Source of the DNA: a virus
IMG/VR virus record: IMGVR_UViG_3300032296_000403
Span: 1 to 31,063 of that record
Direction: 5' to 3' (one strand)
DNA length: 31,063 nucleotides
Shown here: positions 11,779-18,908 of the stretch, piece after piece
How the letters are laid out: each line of letters starts with the position of its first letter
How positions within the stretch are numbered: position 1 is the first letter of the stretch
Position numbers and translations under genes: made by a program
Notes under the pieces: generated by a model
Seen by the model: only the letters and a program-made list of their open reading frames with translations
Databases searched by the model: none
Told to the model about the DNA's origin: nothing

Positions 11779-12401
11779 TTGAAATGATTGAACAAGGCTC
11801 AGACCAATGGTTTGCAGCACGAATTGGTAAAGTTACCGCATCCCGTGTGGCTGATGTACTTGCCAAAACCAAAACGGGTTACTCAACAACCCGTGACAAC
11901 TACATGGCGCAGCTGGTGTGTGAGCGCCTGACGGGTCAAAAAGGCGACAGTTTCACAAATGCTGCCATGCAACATGGAACTGAAACAGAACCGCTTGCCC
12001 GTATATCGTATGAAGTCGCTCAAAACGTCTTGGTTGATGAAGTGGGGTTTATCCCTCACCCATCCATCATCATGGCGGGCGCTTCCCCTGATGGCTTGGT
12101 TGGTGACGATGGCCTGTTGGAAATCAAATGCCCCAATACAGCCACGCACATTGAGACTTTGTTGTCTCAAACTGTGCCAGGTAAGTACAACACCCAGATG
12201 CAATTCCAAATGGCTTGCACGGGGCGCAGCTGGTGTGACTTTGTGTCTTTTGACAACCGTCTACCCGCAGAACTTCAGTTGTTTGTTAAACGTGTCCCAA
12301 GGGACAATATGTATATCAGACTAATGGAAGAAGAAATTGTCAAATTCTTAAATGAACTTGATATAAAAATTGCTCAACTTATGGAAATTAAAAATGTCTA
12401 A
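11775..12401 (+). CDS. YqaJ-type recombination exonuclease
   Basis: A lambda-exonuclease-fold nuclease that makes the single strands used by ERF. The 208-residue frame contains QGSDQWFAARIGKVTASRVA (7-26), RDNYMAQLVCERLTG (40-54), HGTETEPLAR (68-77) and the catalytic set D106 (ASPDGLVG), E116 and K118 (LLEIKCP), followed by YNTQMQFQMACTGRSWCDFV. The start at 11775 overlaps the ERF stop and follows AAAGGGGAAATT; a longer upstream frame was not used. The length and motif spacing are normal. Confidence 0.95.
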   Translation: MIEMIEQGSDQWFAARIGKVTASRVADVLAKTKTGYSTTRDNYMAQLVCERLTGQKGDSFTNAAMQHGTETEPLARISYEVAQNVLVDEVGFIPHPSIIMAGASPDGLVGDDGLLEIKCPNTATHIETLLSQTVPGKYNTQMQFQMACTGRSWCDFVSFDNRLPAELQLFVKRVPRDNMYIRLMEEEIVKFLNELDIKIAQLMEIKNV

Positions 12402-12630
12402 AATTTACGAAATCACCGTTGTGTCGGGAAAATACACAAACAAAGATGGTGTGGAAAAATCACGCTATCAAAACATTGGATCGGTCATTGAGACAAAGAA
12501 CGGCCCAATGTTGAAACTAGATAGCATTCCACTTCCCGATGGCGGTTGGAACGGTTGGGCATACTTGAACACCCCCAAGCCAAAAGATGATTACAAAGGC
12601 TTGCCAAAAGACGATGACATTGATTTTTGA
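12394..12630 (+). CDS. SSB-like DNA-binding protein, 78 aa
   Basis: Begins MSKIYEITVVSGKYTNKDGV, then a strand pattern (SRYQNIGSVIETKNGPMLKL) of a small OB-fold and a WNGWAYLN motif. It ends KDDDIDF, matching the acidic tip with terminal Phe of SSB (DDDIPF) that binds recombination and replication partners. It overlaps the exonuclease by 8 bases and follows the usual ERF-exonuclease-SSB order. The family is inferred from pattern; the protein is shorter than bacterial SSB. Confidence 0.7.
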   Translation: MSKIYEITVVSGKYTNKDGVEKSRYQNIGSVIETKNGPMLKLDSIPLPDGGWNGWAYLNTPKPKDDYKGLPKDDDIDF

Positions 12631-12635
12631 TTAAC

Positions 12636-12691
12636 GGGGGGAAAGCTGTGCAAAGGGTAATCCTAGCTTGCAGACGAGCAGCGATCCCCCC
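12636..12691 (+). other. Structured intergenic RNA element
   Basis: Between the SSB-like stop and the next gene, nested complementary segments stack into one long imperfect hairpin: GGGGGG (12636-12641) with CCCCCC (12686-12691), GCTG (12645-12648) with CAGC (12679-12682), TGCAA (12649-12653) with TTGCA (12668-12672), and AGG with CCT around a GTAAT loop. It has no T tract, so it is not a typical terminator. It may protect or regulate the mRNA. Confidence 0.45.
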
Positions 12692-12709
12692 ACCCAACAA
12701 GGAAACATC

Positions 12710-13036
12710 ATGGACTATAAAGAAACATTTAAACGCATTTTTGCCATGCCCGAATTCCCAAGAGTTAGGGCGAATGATCCCCTTACATCGTTTGAGGCAG
12801 CAGAGTCAATCAAAGACGCTGTGTCTCAACACCACCAAACCATCTTGGATTGCCTACAAAAACACGGTGCGTTGGGCAAAGACGGGATTTCAGCCCGTAC
12901 AAACTTAGATGGTAATCAGGTAGCCAGGCGCTTAAACGAAATGAAAGTTATTGGGCTTATTCAATTGACAGGCAACACGGTTAAATCAAATTCAGGCAGA
13001 AATGAAAGAGAATGGCAATGTATCCACTCGGATTAA
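12710..13036 (+). CDS. Winged-helix DNA-binding protein, 108 aa
   Basis: Begins MDYKETFKRIFAMPEFPRVR, then DPLTSFEAAESI and a winged helix at about 45-90 (TILDCLQKHGALGKDGISAR with QVARRLNEMKVIGLIQLTG). It ends SNSGRNEREW with a cationic wing. Small proteins of this build are common in phage early operons and probably regulate transcription or bind DNA during replication. AAGGAAACATC precedes the ATG at 12710, which favours it over an in-frame start at 12668. Confidence 0.75.
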   Translation: MDYKETFKRIFAMPEFPRVRANDPLTSFEAAESIKDAVSQHHQTILDCLQKHGALGKDGISARTNLDGNQVARRLNEMKVIGLIQLTGNTVKSNSGRNEREWQCIHSD

Positions 13037-13203
13037 ATGGTAATCAGCCTGTTCACAAATTAAAAACTTGTAATAAATGCGATGAAATTAAACCACCTGA
13101 AGGCGGCATTGACATGGGCCACAAATGGATTTGTCAAACTTGTTGGATTCTTAGAACCACGGGTAAACACCAAAGGAACAGGCAAACCCTGCCCACCTTG
13201 TAA
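13012..13203 (+). CDS. Small zinc-ribbon protein, 63 aa
   Basis: Contains CNKCDEIKPPEGGIDMG followed by HKWICQTCW: two Cys pairs 18 residues apart, a classic zinc ribbon. The C-terminus is basic. It overlaps the winged-helix gene by 25 bases. A start at 13018 is also possible; neither has a strong ribosome-binding site. Function is unknown. Confidence 0.6.
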   Translation: MAMYPLGLNGNQPVHKLKTCNKCDEIKPPEGGIDMGHKWICQTCWILRTTGKHQRNRQTLPTL

Positions 13204-13235
13204 TGGTAACTGTAACCAAGGAAGGAACTGCCCAA

Positions 13236-13430
13236 ATGACCAAAGACGATTTAATTAGTTTGCTACGCATAACAGGCGCTCAAGAAGCCTCTATAGACGC
13301 TGTATGCGCTGCTTACGATGCGGGTTGGAACGATGCCCTTGACGATTACGTAAAGCGCATAGAGCCGCTTCCCTTTGGCAAAGACACAATTGGTAGCTTT
13401 GGCAGTTTTATCAAAGACGCTAAGAAATAA
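13236..13430 (+). CDS. Small hypothetical protein, 64 aa
   Basis: Begins MTKDDLISLLRITGAQEASI and includes AAYDAGWNDALDDYVKRIEP, helical and acidic. GGAAGGAAC lies 8-10 bases upstream of the ATG at 13236; an in-frame ATG at 13203 has no such site. It is the last gene of the rightward arm and ends 11 bases inside the 3' end of the convergent endolysin gene. No family is recognised. Confidence 0.65.
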   Translation: MTKDDLISLLRITGAQEASIDAVCAAYDAGWNDALDDYVKRIEPLPFGKDTIGSFGSFIKDAKK

Positions 13431-13863
13431 GGGCGCACTCGGCTTTTCTGCGCTTCAGTAAGCCTGGCAACACTTTGCCGCCCCCTTTTGTCCACAGCAT
13501 CAATTGTTCTTTAGCGCCCTCCCAATCCCCTGCGTTTATCTTACGCTTGAGGGTTGAAGTTTGGAGTCGCCCATTTCCAAGGTTATAAACAAAGTCCACA
13601 ATGGCGTTACATTTGCGTTCATCAGTTGCAAGGATGGGGCATTGCCGCAACACGCCTGGCAAGTAAGTATGCTCAAGTTCCACCATCAGCAGCGCCCTTG
13701 CTGTAGGCTCATCCATAGGGGCATCTTCCAAGGTCACTTTGCGCCCGTCTGAATAGTAGGTTGACCCGTAGCCAATCGTAGCCACGTTAGCGGGGCATAG
13801 GTAAGGCTTAGACCTAAACCCCTCAAACTGGCGACACAGAGCAGCAGCCAACTCTAGGTTCAT
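13420..13863 (-). CDS. Endolysin, T4-lysozyme-like (GH24)
   Basis: Cleaves the glycan strand of peptidoglycan at lysis. The 147-residue protein shows the GH24 catalytic region CRQFEGFRSKPYLCPANVAT followed by IGYG, with E14, C23 and T29 at the usual E-8-D/C-5-T spacing; the Asp of T4 lysozyme is replaced by Cys. Later AIVDFVYNLGNG and LLKRRKAECAL are typical for the family. No signal peptide is present, so a holin is needed. The start overlaps the holin stop (ATGA) and follows GAGGGG. Confidence 0.93.
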   Translation of the reverse strand: MNLELAAALCRQFEGFRSKPYLCPANVATIGYGSTYYSDGRKVTLEDAPMDEPTARALLMVELEHTYLPGVLRQCPILATDERKCNAIVDFVYNLGNGRLQTSTLKRKINAGDWEGAKEQLMLWTKGGGKVLPGLLKRRKAECALIS

Positions 13864-14354
13864 ATACCCCTCTTAGACAATGTACGGTCAAGAAACCAAT
13901 AATTAATTGTTCCTGAGAGCAAAGCTGAAAAGTCAGGGGTCATCATGGTTTTAAACACTTCCACAGCTGGCGCACCATTTAACCAAGCGTTGTAGGCAAA
14001 CCAAACATGGATAAATGACCAAACAAACAAAACCCAATAAGTCACCATAGGGCGCACAGAGGCCGACAGGGAGGCAACCCACCCACCCGCTGCTTTAACC
14101 ATCTCGGCCTGTTGTGTGATGGCGTTGTTAAAGGCATCCATCACGCCCACATCAATAGCAGCTTCCCGTTGTGCGCCAATTTCAGCCAACTTTTGCTGAC
14201 CACGCTGCGCTTCCAAGTCGCATTGGAACTTAAACATATTTAGTTCATGCTGGCGCTCATTTTTCTTATCAAGCCACTTCAGCACTTCGGGGGCCATTCT
14301 AAAAATGCCACCAAAAATAGAACCCAACAAACCACCACTTAAAACTTCAAACAT
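13860..14354 (-). CDS. Holin, three-TM type
   Basis: Predicted membrane pore former that times lysis. The 164-residue protein has a hydrophobic N-terminus (MFEVLSGGLLGSIFGGIF), a long charged helix (about 27-75) and two spans near the C-terminus (VRPMVTYWVLFVWSFIHVW and the LLSGTINYWFLDRTLSKR end). VRPMVTYW and YWFLDRTLSKR are signatures of the 3TM holin family. The start is the ATG at 14354 with GGAGG 7 bases upstream, not the TTG at 14360. It overlaps the endolysin. Confidence 0.85.
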   Translation of the reverse strand: MFEVLSGGLLGSIFGGIFRMAPEVLKWLDKKNERQHELNMFKFQCDLEAQRGQQKLAEIGAQREAAIDVGVMDAFNNAITQQAEMVKAAGGWVASLSASVRPMVTYWVLFVWSFIHVWFAYNAWLNGAPAVEVFKTMMTPDFSALLSGTINYWFLDRTLSKRGI

Positions 14355-14356
14355 GA

Positions 14357-15085
14357 TCAATCCTCCGACATATCAGTTGCAGCCAGGTTAATGCGGGTCT
14401 TTAATGCCGCAATATCTTCAGGCTTATCTTTAAATCCAATGGCTACATATCCAGCAAACTTACCCATATCGGGAGGGATAGAGCCTCTACACATAAACTT
14501 AACACCTTGCTTAACACCCCACTCACCCACTTTAGATGACGGTTTAAATTCCTCACAAAGAATCTCACCATTAAGCATGGCAACCATTGCACCATTGCGG
14601 TCTGATGACGCATTAAACAATGAAGTAATAGAACCTTCAATAGATTTTTCCCGTGAGCCATCAGCATTTAAGGCCAAAACCGTTGTGCGGCTATTGGTTG
14701 ATAAATTGGCTTTGTGAACCAAAAGAACAATTCCATCCACATCTTTAAGCAAACTACGGGCAGGGGCAAGCAAGTTTTCCTGTTTAGCCAACTGAGGCAT
14801 TTTGTCCTGAGTAGTAATTGCGTGAAGAATGACCTGGCGGGAATCCCAAGCAAAGTACCCAGCAAAGAATAAGAACGACAACAGAATGACCGTAAATAGC
14901 TTAAAAGGGTTATCTACCCACTCAATCAGGCCAATGACTTTACCAAGGGCGCTGTCGTCTTTCTTGGCCTCTGGCTTGGCAGCAGCTGGCGCAGCCAAAG
15001 ACACATTGATTGTTTGTTCTGCTTTGGGTCTAGGTGTACGCCTTTTAACGGGCGCTACTTTGGCAGGGGCTTTTTTTGTAACCAT
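14357..15085 (-). CDS. Single-span membrane protein of the lysis region, 242 aa
   Basis: A basic, Ala/Pro/Lys-rich cytoplasmic N-terminus (1-45), one transmembrane segment at about 62-80 (KLFTVILLSFLFFAGYFAW) and a roughly 160-residue periplasmic domain with LKDVDGIVLLVHKANLS and CRGSIPP. The topology is type II. No family is recognised. Position just upstream of holin suggests a role in lysis or superinfection control, but this is inference. No clear ribosome-binding site is seen. Confidence 0.7.
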   Translation of the reverse strand: MVTKKAPAKVAPVKRRTPRPKAEQTINVSLAAPAAAKPEAKKDDSALGKVIGLIEWVDNPFKLFTVILLSFLFFAGYFAWDSRQVILHAITTQDKMPQLAKQENLLAPARSLLKDVDGIVLLVHKANLSTNSRTTVLALNADGSREKSIEGSITSLFNASSDRNGAMVAMLNGEILCEEFKPSSKVGEWGVKQGVKFMCRGSIPPDMGKFAGYVAIGFKDKPEDIAALKTRINLAATDMSED

Positions 15086-15087
15086 GT

Positions 15088-15327
15088 TTAAACCAATATG
15101 TCTATTTTGCGGTTTGTAAAAATTTCTAAATTAAGTTGATTTCGTTCTGCTTTTTTAACATACAACTCAAACTCAAGATTATCAATTTTGTCCTTGACTT
15201 TTTTCATTTTTAAGGCTTGTTTGTATTCTTCTTCAAGTCGTTCAGCCCTGCGTTCTAGCGCATCAGTTTTGTTTGGGTAGCCCTCTGGCTGCACCATTGG
15301 ATACCACTTGTGTATTGGAGGAATCAT
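15088..15327 (-). CDS. Coiled-coil protein, 79 aa
   Basis: Begins MIPPIHKWYPMVQPEGYPNK, then a long charged coiled coil from about residue 22 to 65 (LERRAERLEEEYKQALKMKK). There is no membrane span. The ATG overlaps the upstream stop (ATGA). Function is unknown. Confidence 0.65.
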   Translation of the reverse strand: MIPPIHKWYPMVQPEGYPNKTDALERRAERLEEEYKQALKMKKVKDKIDNLEFELYVKKAERNQLNLEIFTNRKIDILV

Positions 15328-15608
15328 TTTTCACGCTCTTGTGCCTCTTTGTACCCGTGAATAACTGCTGCTCTTAACCAGGTGCTATCCGCTGACCCAG
15401 CCCATTCTGATAAATTGTTCCACATAACAATATAGTCTGAAGCCTTGCAATGTTTGGCATTGTTCTCAAGCCAAGCCAACATCTTAAAATGGCGCTCTGT
15501 AGGGTCATGGACGGTGTAGCCAATTCCATAGAATTCCCTAACATAACAGCCATTCTTGGCTACTGCGCCAACTAGCCCAAACAACAAAAGCAGAATGAGC
15601 CAGCGCAT
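15324..15608 (-). CDS. Exported small protein, 94 aa
   Basis: A clear signal sequence MRWLILLLLFGLVGAVAKNG is followed by a mature part with Cys21 and Cys53 and the segment DYIVMWNNLSEWAGSADSTW. The Cys after the hydrophobic stretch lacks a good lipobox (KNGC), so it is probably soluble periplasmic rather than a lipoprotein. It lies in the lysis region, but does not look like a spanin. Function is unknown. Confidence 0.7.
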   Translation of the reverse strand: MRWLILLLLFGLVGAVAKNGCYVREFYGIGYTVHDPTERHFKMLAWLENNAKHCKASDYIVMWNNLSEWAGSADSTWLRAAVIHGYKEAQEREK

Positions 15609-15612
15609 TCAT

Positions 15613-15816
15613 TTACTTTGACCAATAGTGCGAAATGTAACCAAAGATTGAGGAAACGCCTGACACTAAGGCCATGCCCATCCAAAAACCGCCACGGCCT
15701 TTGTTGGCTAATTCAATCAACGTATCTAGTTGGGCTTCCATTTTGTCAATTTTGGCTTCCATAGATTCAACTTTTTGCCAAAGAACCCCGTATTTGACCA
15801 AATCAATTTCAGCCAT
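15613..15816 (-). CDS. XhlA-like holin-associated protein, 67 aa
   Basis: A coiled coil (VLWQKVESMEAKIDKMEAQL, about 11-30) is followed by a short linker and one C-terminal span (GFWMGMALVSGVSSIFGYIS). This is the layout of XhlA/hemolysin-type phage membrane proteins that assist holins. The ATG at 15816 overlaps the upstream stop region; an in-frame start at 15846 lies within the preceding gene. Family assignment is from layout only. Confidence 0.65.
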   Translation of the reverse strand: MAEIDLVKYGVLWQKVESMEAKIDKMEAQLDTLIELANKGRGGFWMGMALVSGVSSIFGYISHYWSK

Positions 15817-15817
15817 A

Positions 15818-16360
15818 TCAACTCTTTTGGATAAACGCAAGCGCATAGTAAAGCGGCAAGTTTGTGCCGCCTGAACCCGTTACGGCTGACGTAAAGCCGC
15901 CTGTATTGCCCACAGCGTAAGTATTACCCGCACCCACCACAAAACGGTCACGCAAGTCGGGTGTGCCGTTCTGACCATCACAAAGGTAGTAGCCCGCAGG
16001 GATTGAGCCGATAGAGCCTGACCACATCACAATCGCACCTGATGGAATTGGGGTGACAGCTGCGCTAGTTCCCAAAATGCCATAAAGGTTGTCGTAAGTG
16101 GCAATCTGCACATTTCCTGAGTCTGTCAAAACAAACTTGTAAGAAAAGCCTTCAGTTAGCCAAATCTCTTGTGGAGGCCGCCCGCTTGTTCCTAGCTGAA
16201 TAGGATTGGTGTTAGCAATCGTTCCCGCTGAAGTGGTGTAAGTGGTTAGCGGAGTGCTAGACCCAGCCTGGTAAGTATAAATATACCCACCGTTTAAGGG
16301 AATGCCTGTGTTGGTAAAAAATTGAAAACCGTTACCGATGGGTGCAAGATTGACTGCCAT
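15818..16360 (-). CDS. Tailspike/collar-like tail protein, 180 aa
   Basis: The N-terminal 94 residues (LAPIGNGFQFFTNTGIPLNG, IYTYQAGSSTPLTTYT, NPIQLGTSGRPP, YKFVLTDSGN) form the head-binding-type domain known from P22 tailspikes and related fibres. Residues 106-148 (GAIVMWSGSIGSIPAGYYLC then DGQNGTPDLRDRF) are a phage tail collar domain. There is no long receptor-binding C-terminus, so it is a short adaptor or fibre tip. AGGAAAATAAA precedes the ATG. It is the last structural gene before lysis. Confidence 0.8.
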   Translation of the reverse strand: MAVNLAPIGNGFQFFTNTGIPLNGGYIYTYQAGSSTPLTTYTTSAGTIANTNPIQLGTSGRPPQEIWLTEGFSYKFVLTDSGNVQIATYDNLYGILGTSAAVTPIPSGAIVMWSGSIGSIPAGYYLCDGQNGTPDLRDRFVVGAGNTYAVGNTGGFTSAVTGSGGTNLPLYYALAFIQKS

Positions 16361-16361
16361 T

Positions 16362-18908
16362 TTATTTTCCTACGTCTGAAAGTTTAGTACCAAGTTCTGC
16401 GGCTTTCTTTTGTTCTTTTTCCATTTTTTTGAGCGCTTTGGTTTCTTCTCTTGCAACCTTACCAGCTTGCAATTTTTGCCCAATTTCTCTGCCAACGTAT
16501 GCACCGCCACCGATTGCCAAAGGACTGCCTTCACCCAAGAACCCACCGACAGCACCGCCAGCTGTTGCGCCAACGCTAGGCAAACCTTTTTCAATCAATC
16601 CAACTCTACGTTGCTGAAGCGCTGCACCTTCATATTTTAATGATGGCGTATATTGACCAACATAATTTAATGCGTGAAATCTTCTAATTTCGTCAGGCGG
16701 GAATGTTTCAACAATCTTTTGTCCAACAACAGAATTCATAACATTGTTGGCTTTCTTAGAACTCCACTCACCCACATTGCTTGCACCCGCTTTGTAAACC
16801 TCACGGGCCAAAGCGCCATCAATCTCAGCAACGGCAGCCTTTGCATATTGGCGCAGCTCATCAGGCACAGGCGGCAGACCTTCAGGGGCATTGCGAACCT
16901 TACCATTAGCCAAGTCGTTAAGCGTATCCCTAACGTGTCTCCATTGATCTTTAGGCAGATTGTTTAGCTTGGATGGAATCTTCTCCAATGGCGTAGCAGA
17001 TGTAAGCACACCATTCTGATCAACTTCACCAAACAAACTCTTGATGCCTTTGGACTCAAAAATAGATTTTTCTAATTTGTGGATGTTGTCGCCAAGTTTG
17101 TAAAGTGCGGGGTCAGCGACAGCCGCAATGTCTCTGTCAATCGCTTGGTTGATTTCACGAATAGTGCTAGCTTTTTCCCTTGACCAAATTTTAGGGCTGT
17201 TTAATGTTTTGCGTACATGATCAAAGGCCGCCACAGAGCCAGGCGGGGCAATTGTTCCATCAGGCAATTTAAAACCCGTTGTTTTTGCCAAGTCTATTAA
17301 CTCTTTAGCGCCCTCCAAAACATTTGTAGTCCCTGCGGCTTTAAATGTTGACTTGACTTGTGGATCAACAAACAACTCATCAGCGTGTGTTGTATTAATT
17401 TTGTTGTTTCCAACTTTGTCAAAAGCAGAATCGTAAATTTGTTTTTTGGATTGGTTAAAGTAACCCGTAATACTTGTTGGCGAAATGTCATCAGGGGCAG
17501 CGCCATACATAACGTCATTGATGCGCTGACCACGTTGTTCGTCATTAATCAAACTCTTTGATGCGCCTGTGGCATTTACCCGATCTTCAGCAAACTTAGA
17601 CAAACCAATCTGTTCATTGGCAATCTGCTCTTTCATTCTTAGGCCAAGCGGTGATGGCTCTGCCATGCCCGCCAAGGCGTGTTCATTACGCAATAAATTG
17701 TCGTTACCCGTAACAACGCCCATTCGGGGCTTAACGTCAGGCAATACTTCTTGAAACAGTTGTGAACGCAATTGTTGTTCAGAAACAGGCACATCTTTGG
17801 GGATTTTTGCCAATTTTAATTGTGGGAATGTTTCGCTTCCACCGTATTCCTCGCCCGTAAACTTGCCCGCAAATGGGTTGTTTTGCACACCAGCTGCGCC
17901 AACGCTGCCAGGGGGCGGGGCTTGTTTGGCAGCAAACTGTGCTTGTAGGTCAGCAGCCGCTGTGCCTGGGCGCTGAACTTGTAATTCTGCTGCCGCCTCA
18001 CGAAATGGTGCAGCTACGGTTTGACCAACTTGTTTAACAGCTGGGACGGTTTCTTTCACGGCCTGTGGCAAAGCCATAGAACCAATAACAACCATGTTTC
18101 TAATATCTTCAGCGGGGATGCCAAGTTTTTCAGAAATTTGCTCAGGAGTCATGCCCAATTGATTGAACATTCGGTTTGCTTCTTTGGCAATCGGCTCTGT
18201 AACACCGCCCAAAGGTTGCTGATACGTTTGTTTCTTTGTTATGCCAAACGCTTTGCCCAAAGGCTTGTCAATAGTGGCAGCGGCTTGTTGACCTATACGC
18301 TCGGCCTCTTGAGGCGTGTTTGCCGTTCTAGCCAAAGCCTGAACGCCCGCACCATAAACAGCGGGAACAACGCCATATAAAGTGTCTATTCCACCCGCAA
18401 CCCGTTCACCAAAATTACGTTTGGCTTCTTGAACTTGACCTAAGAAATTGCCCGCCATGCGGCCTAATGCCGTTCCTTCAAGTTTTGGCCCAGCAAGGGG
18501 TTTAACTTCACCACCCAATGCGCTTGGTTGGGTTTGTTGAACGGGTTGACTTGGCTGTTGGCTTGGCTGACTTGGCTGCTGTGGCTGCGCTTGCTTGCCA
18601 AGAATCATTGCCCCTAAATCATCTTGGGGGGCTTGTTGTTGCGTTTGTTTGGGCGCTAGTGGTGTTTTAGACTTTCGTGAAATTTCATTCAGCAAAGCAT
18701 CTACATCACCCTGCAAGCGCCTTTTTTGTTGTGGCTCAGTTGTTTTGCTTAACTGATTTTGTACGTTTGCAAGTTCACCTTGAAGAATTTTTAATGCTTC
18801 TTGATCACGTTCAGTTTGCGTTTTTGAAACCGTAGTTGATTTTTGTGCAGGAACATTAGATTTTGATTCAGGCGCTTTGCCTAATATGAGTGCGCCAAGT
18901 TCATCCAT
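16362..18908 (-). CDS. Ejection (internal virion) protein, 848 aa
   Basis: A large helical protein in the position of P22 gp16. It has an N-terminal Gln/Pro-rich tether (about 85-135), a long alpha-helical body and a C-terminal Gly/Ala-rich stretch (VGATAGGAVGGFLGEGSPLA) that could insert into membrane, followed by a charged coiled coil (ETKALKKMEKEQKKAAELG). The sequence DELGALILGK near the start is repeated as DDLGAMILGK at 97-106. GGAGG lies 6 bases before the ATG at 18908, and it overlaps the previous stop. The role in DNA ejection is inferred from order, size and composition. Confidence 0.75.
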   Translation of the reverse strand: MDELGALILGKAPESKSNVPAQKSTTVSKTQTERDQEALKILQGELANVQNQLSKTTEPQQKRRLQGDVDALLNEISRKSKTPLAPKQTQQQAPQDDLGAMILGKQAQPQQPSQPSQQPSQPVQQTQPSALGGEVKPLAGPKLEGTALGRMAGNFLGQVQEAKRNFGERVAGGIDTLYGVVPAVYGAGVQALARTANTPQEAERIGQQAAATIDKPLGKAFGITKKQTYQQPLGGVTEPIAKEANRMFNQLGMTPEQISEKLGIPAEDIRNMVVIGSMALPQAVKETVPAVKQVGQTVAAPFREAAAELQVQRPGTAAADLQAQFAAKQAPPPGSVGAAGVQNNPFAGKFTGEEYGGSETFPQLKLAKIPKDVPVSEQQLRSQLFQEVLPDVKPRMGVVTGNDNLLRNEHALAGMAEPSPLGLRMKEQIANEQIGLSKFAEDRVNATGASKSLINDEQRGQRINDVMYGAAPDDISPTSITGYFNQSKKQIYDSAFDKVGNNKINTTHADELFVDPQVKSTFKAAGTTNVLEGAKELIDLAKTTGFKLPDGTIAPPGSVAAFDHVRKTLNSPKIWSREKASTIREINQAIDRDIAAVADPALYKLGDNIHKLEKSIFESKGIKSLFGEVDQNGVLTSATPLEKIPSKLNNLPKDQWRHVRDTLNDLANGKVRNAPEGLPPVPDELRQYAKAAVAEIDGALAREVYKAGASNVGEWSSKKANNVMNSVVGQKIVETFPPDEIRRFHALNYVGQYTPSLKYEGAALQQRRVGLIEKGLPSVGATAGGAVGGFLGEGSPLAIGGGAYVGREIGQKLQAGKVAREETKALKKMEKEQKKAAELGTKLSDVGK

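Noticed and set aside
12627-12908. Alternative plus-strand frame across the structured element and winged-helix gene
   Set aside because: The other frame has a good ribosome-binding site at 12710 and a recognisable winged helix; this one reads as low-quality sequence.
15324-15608. Outer-membrane spanin (Rz1-like lipoprotein)
   Set aside because: The Cys after the signal sequence is preceded by KNG, not a lipobox, and the protein is longer and not Pro-rich.
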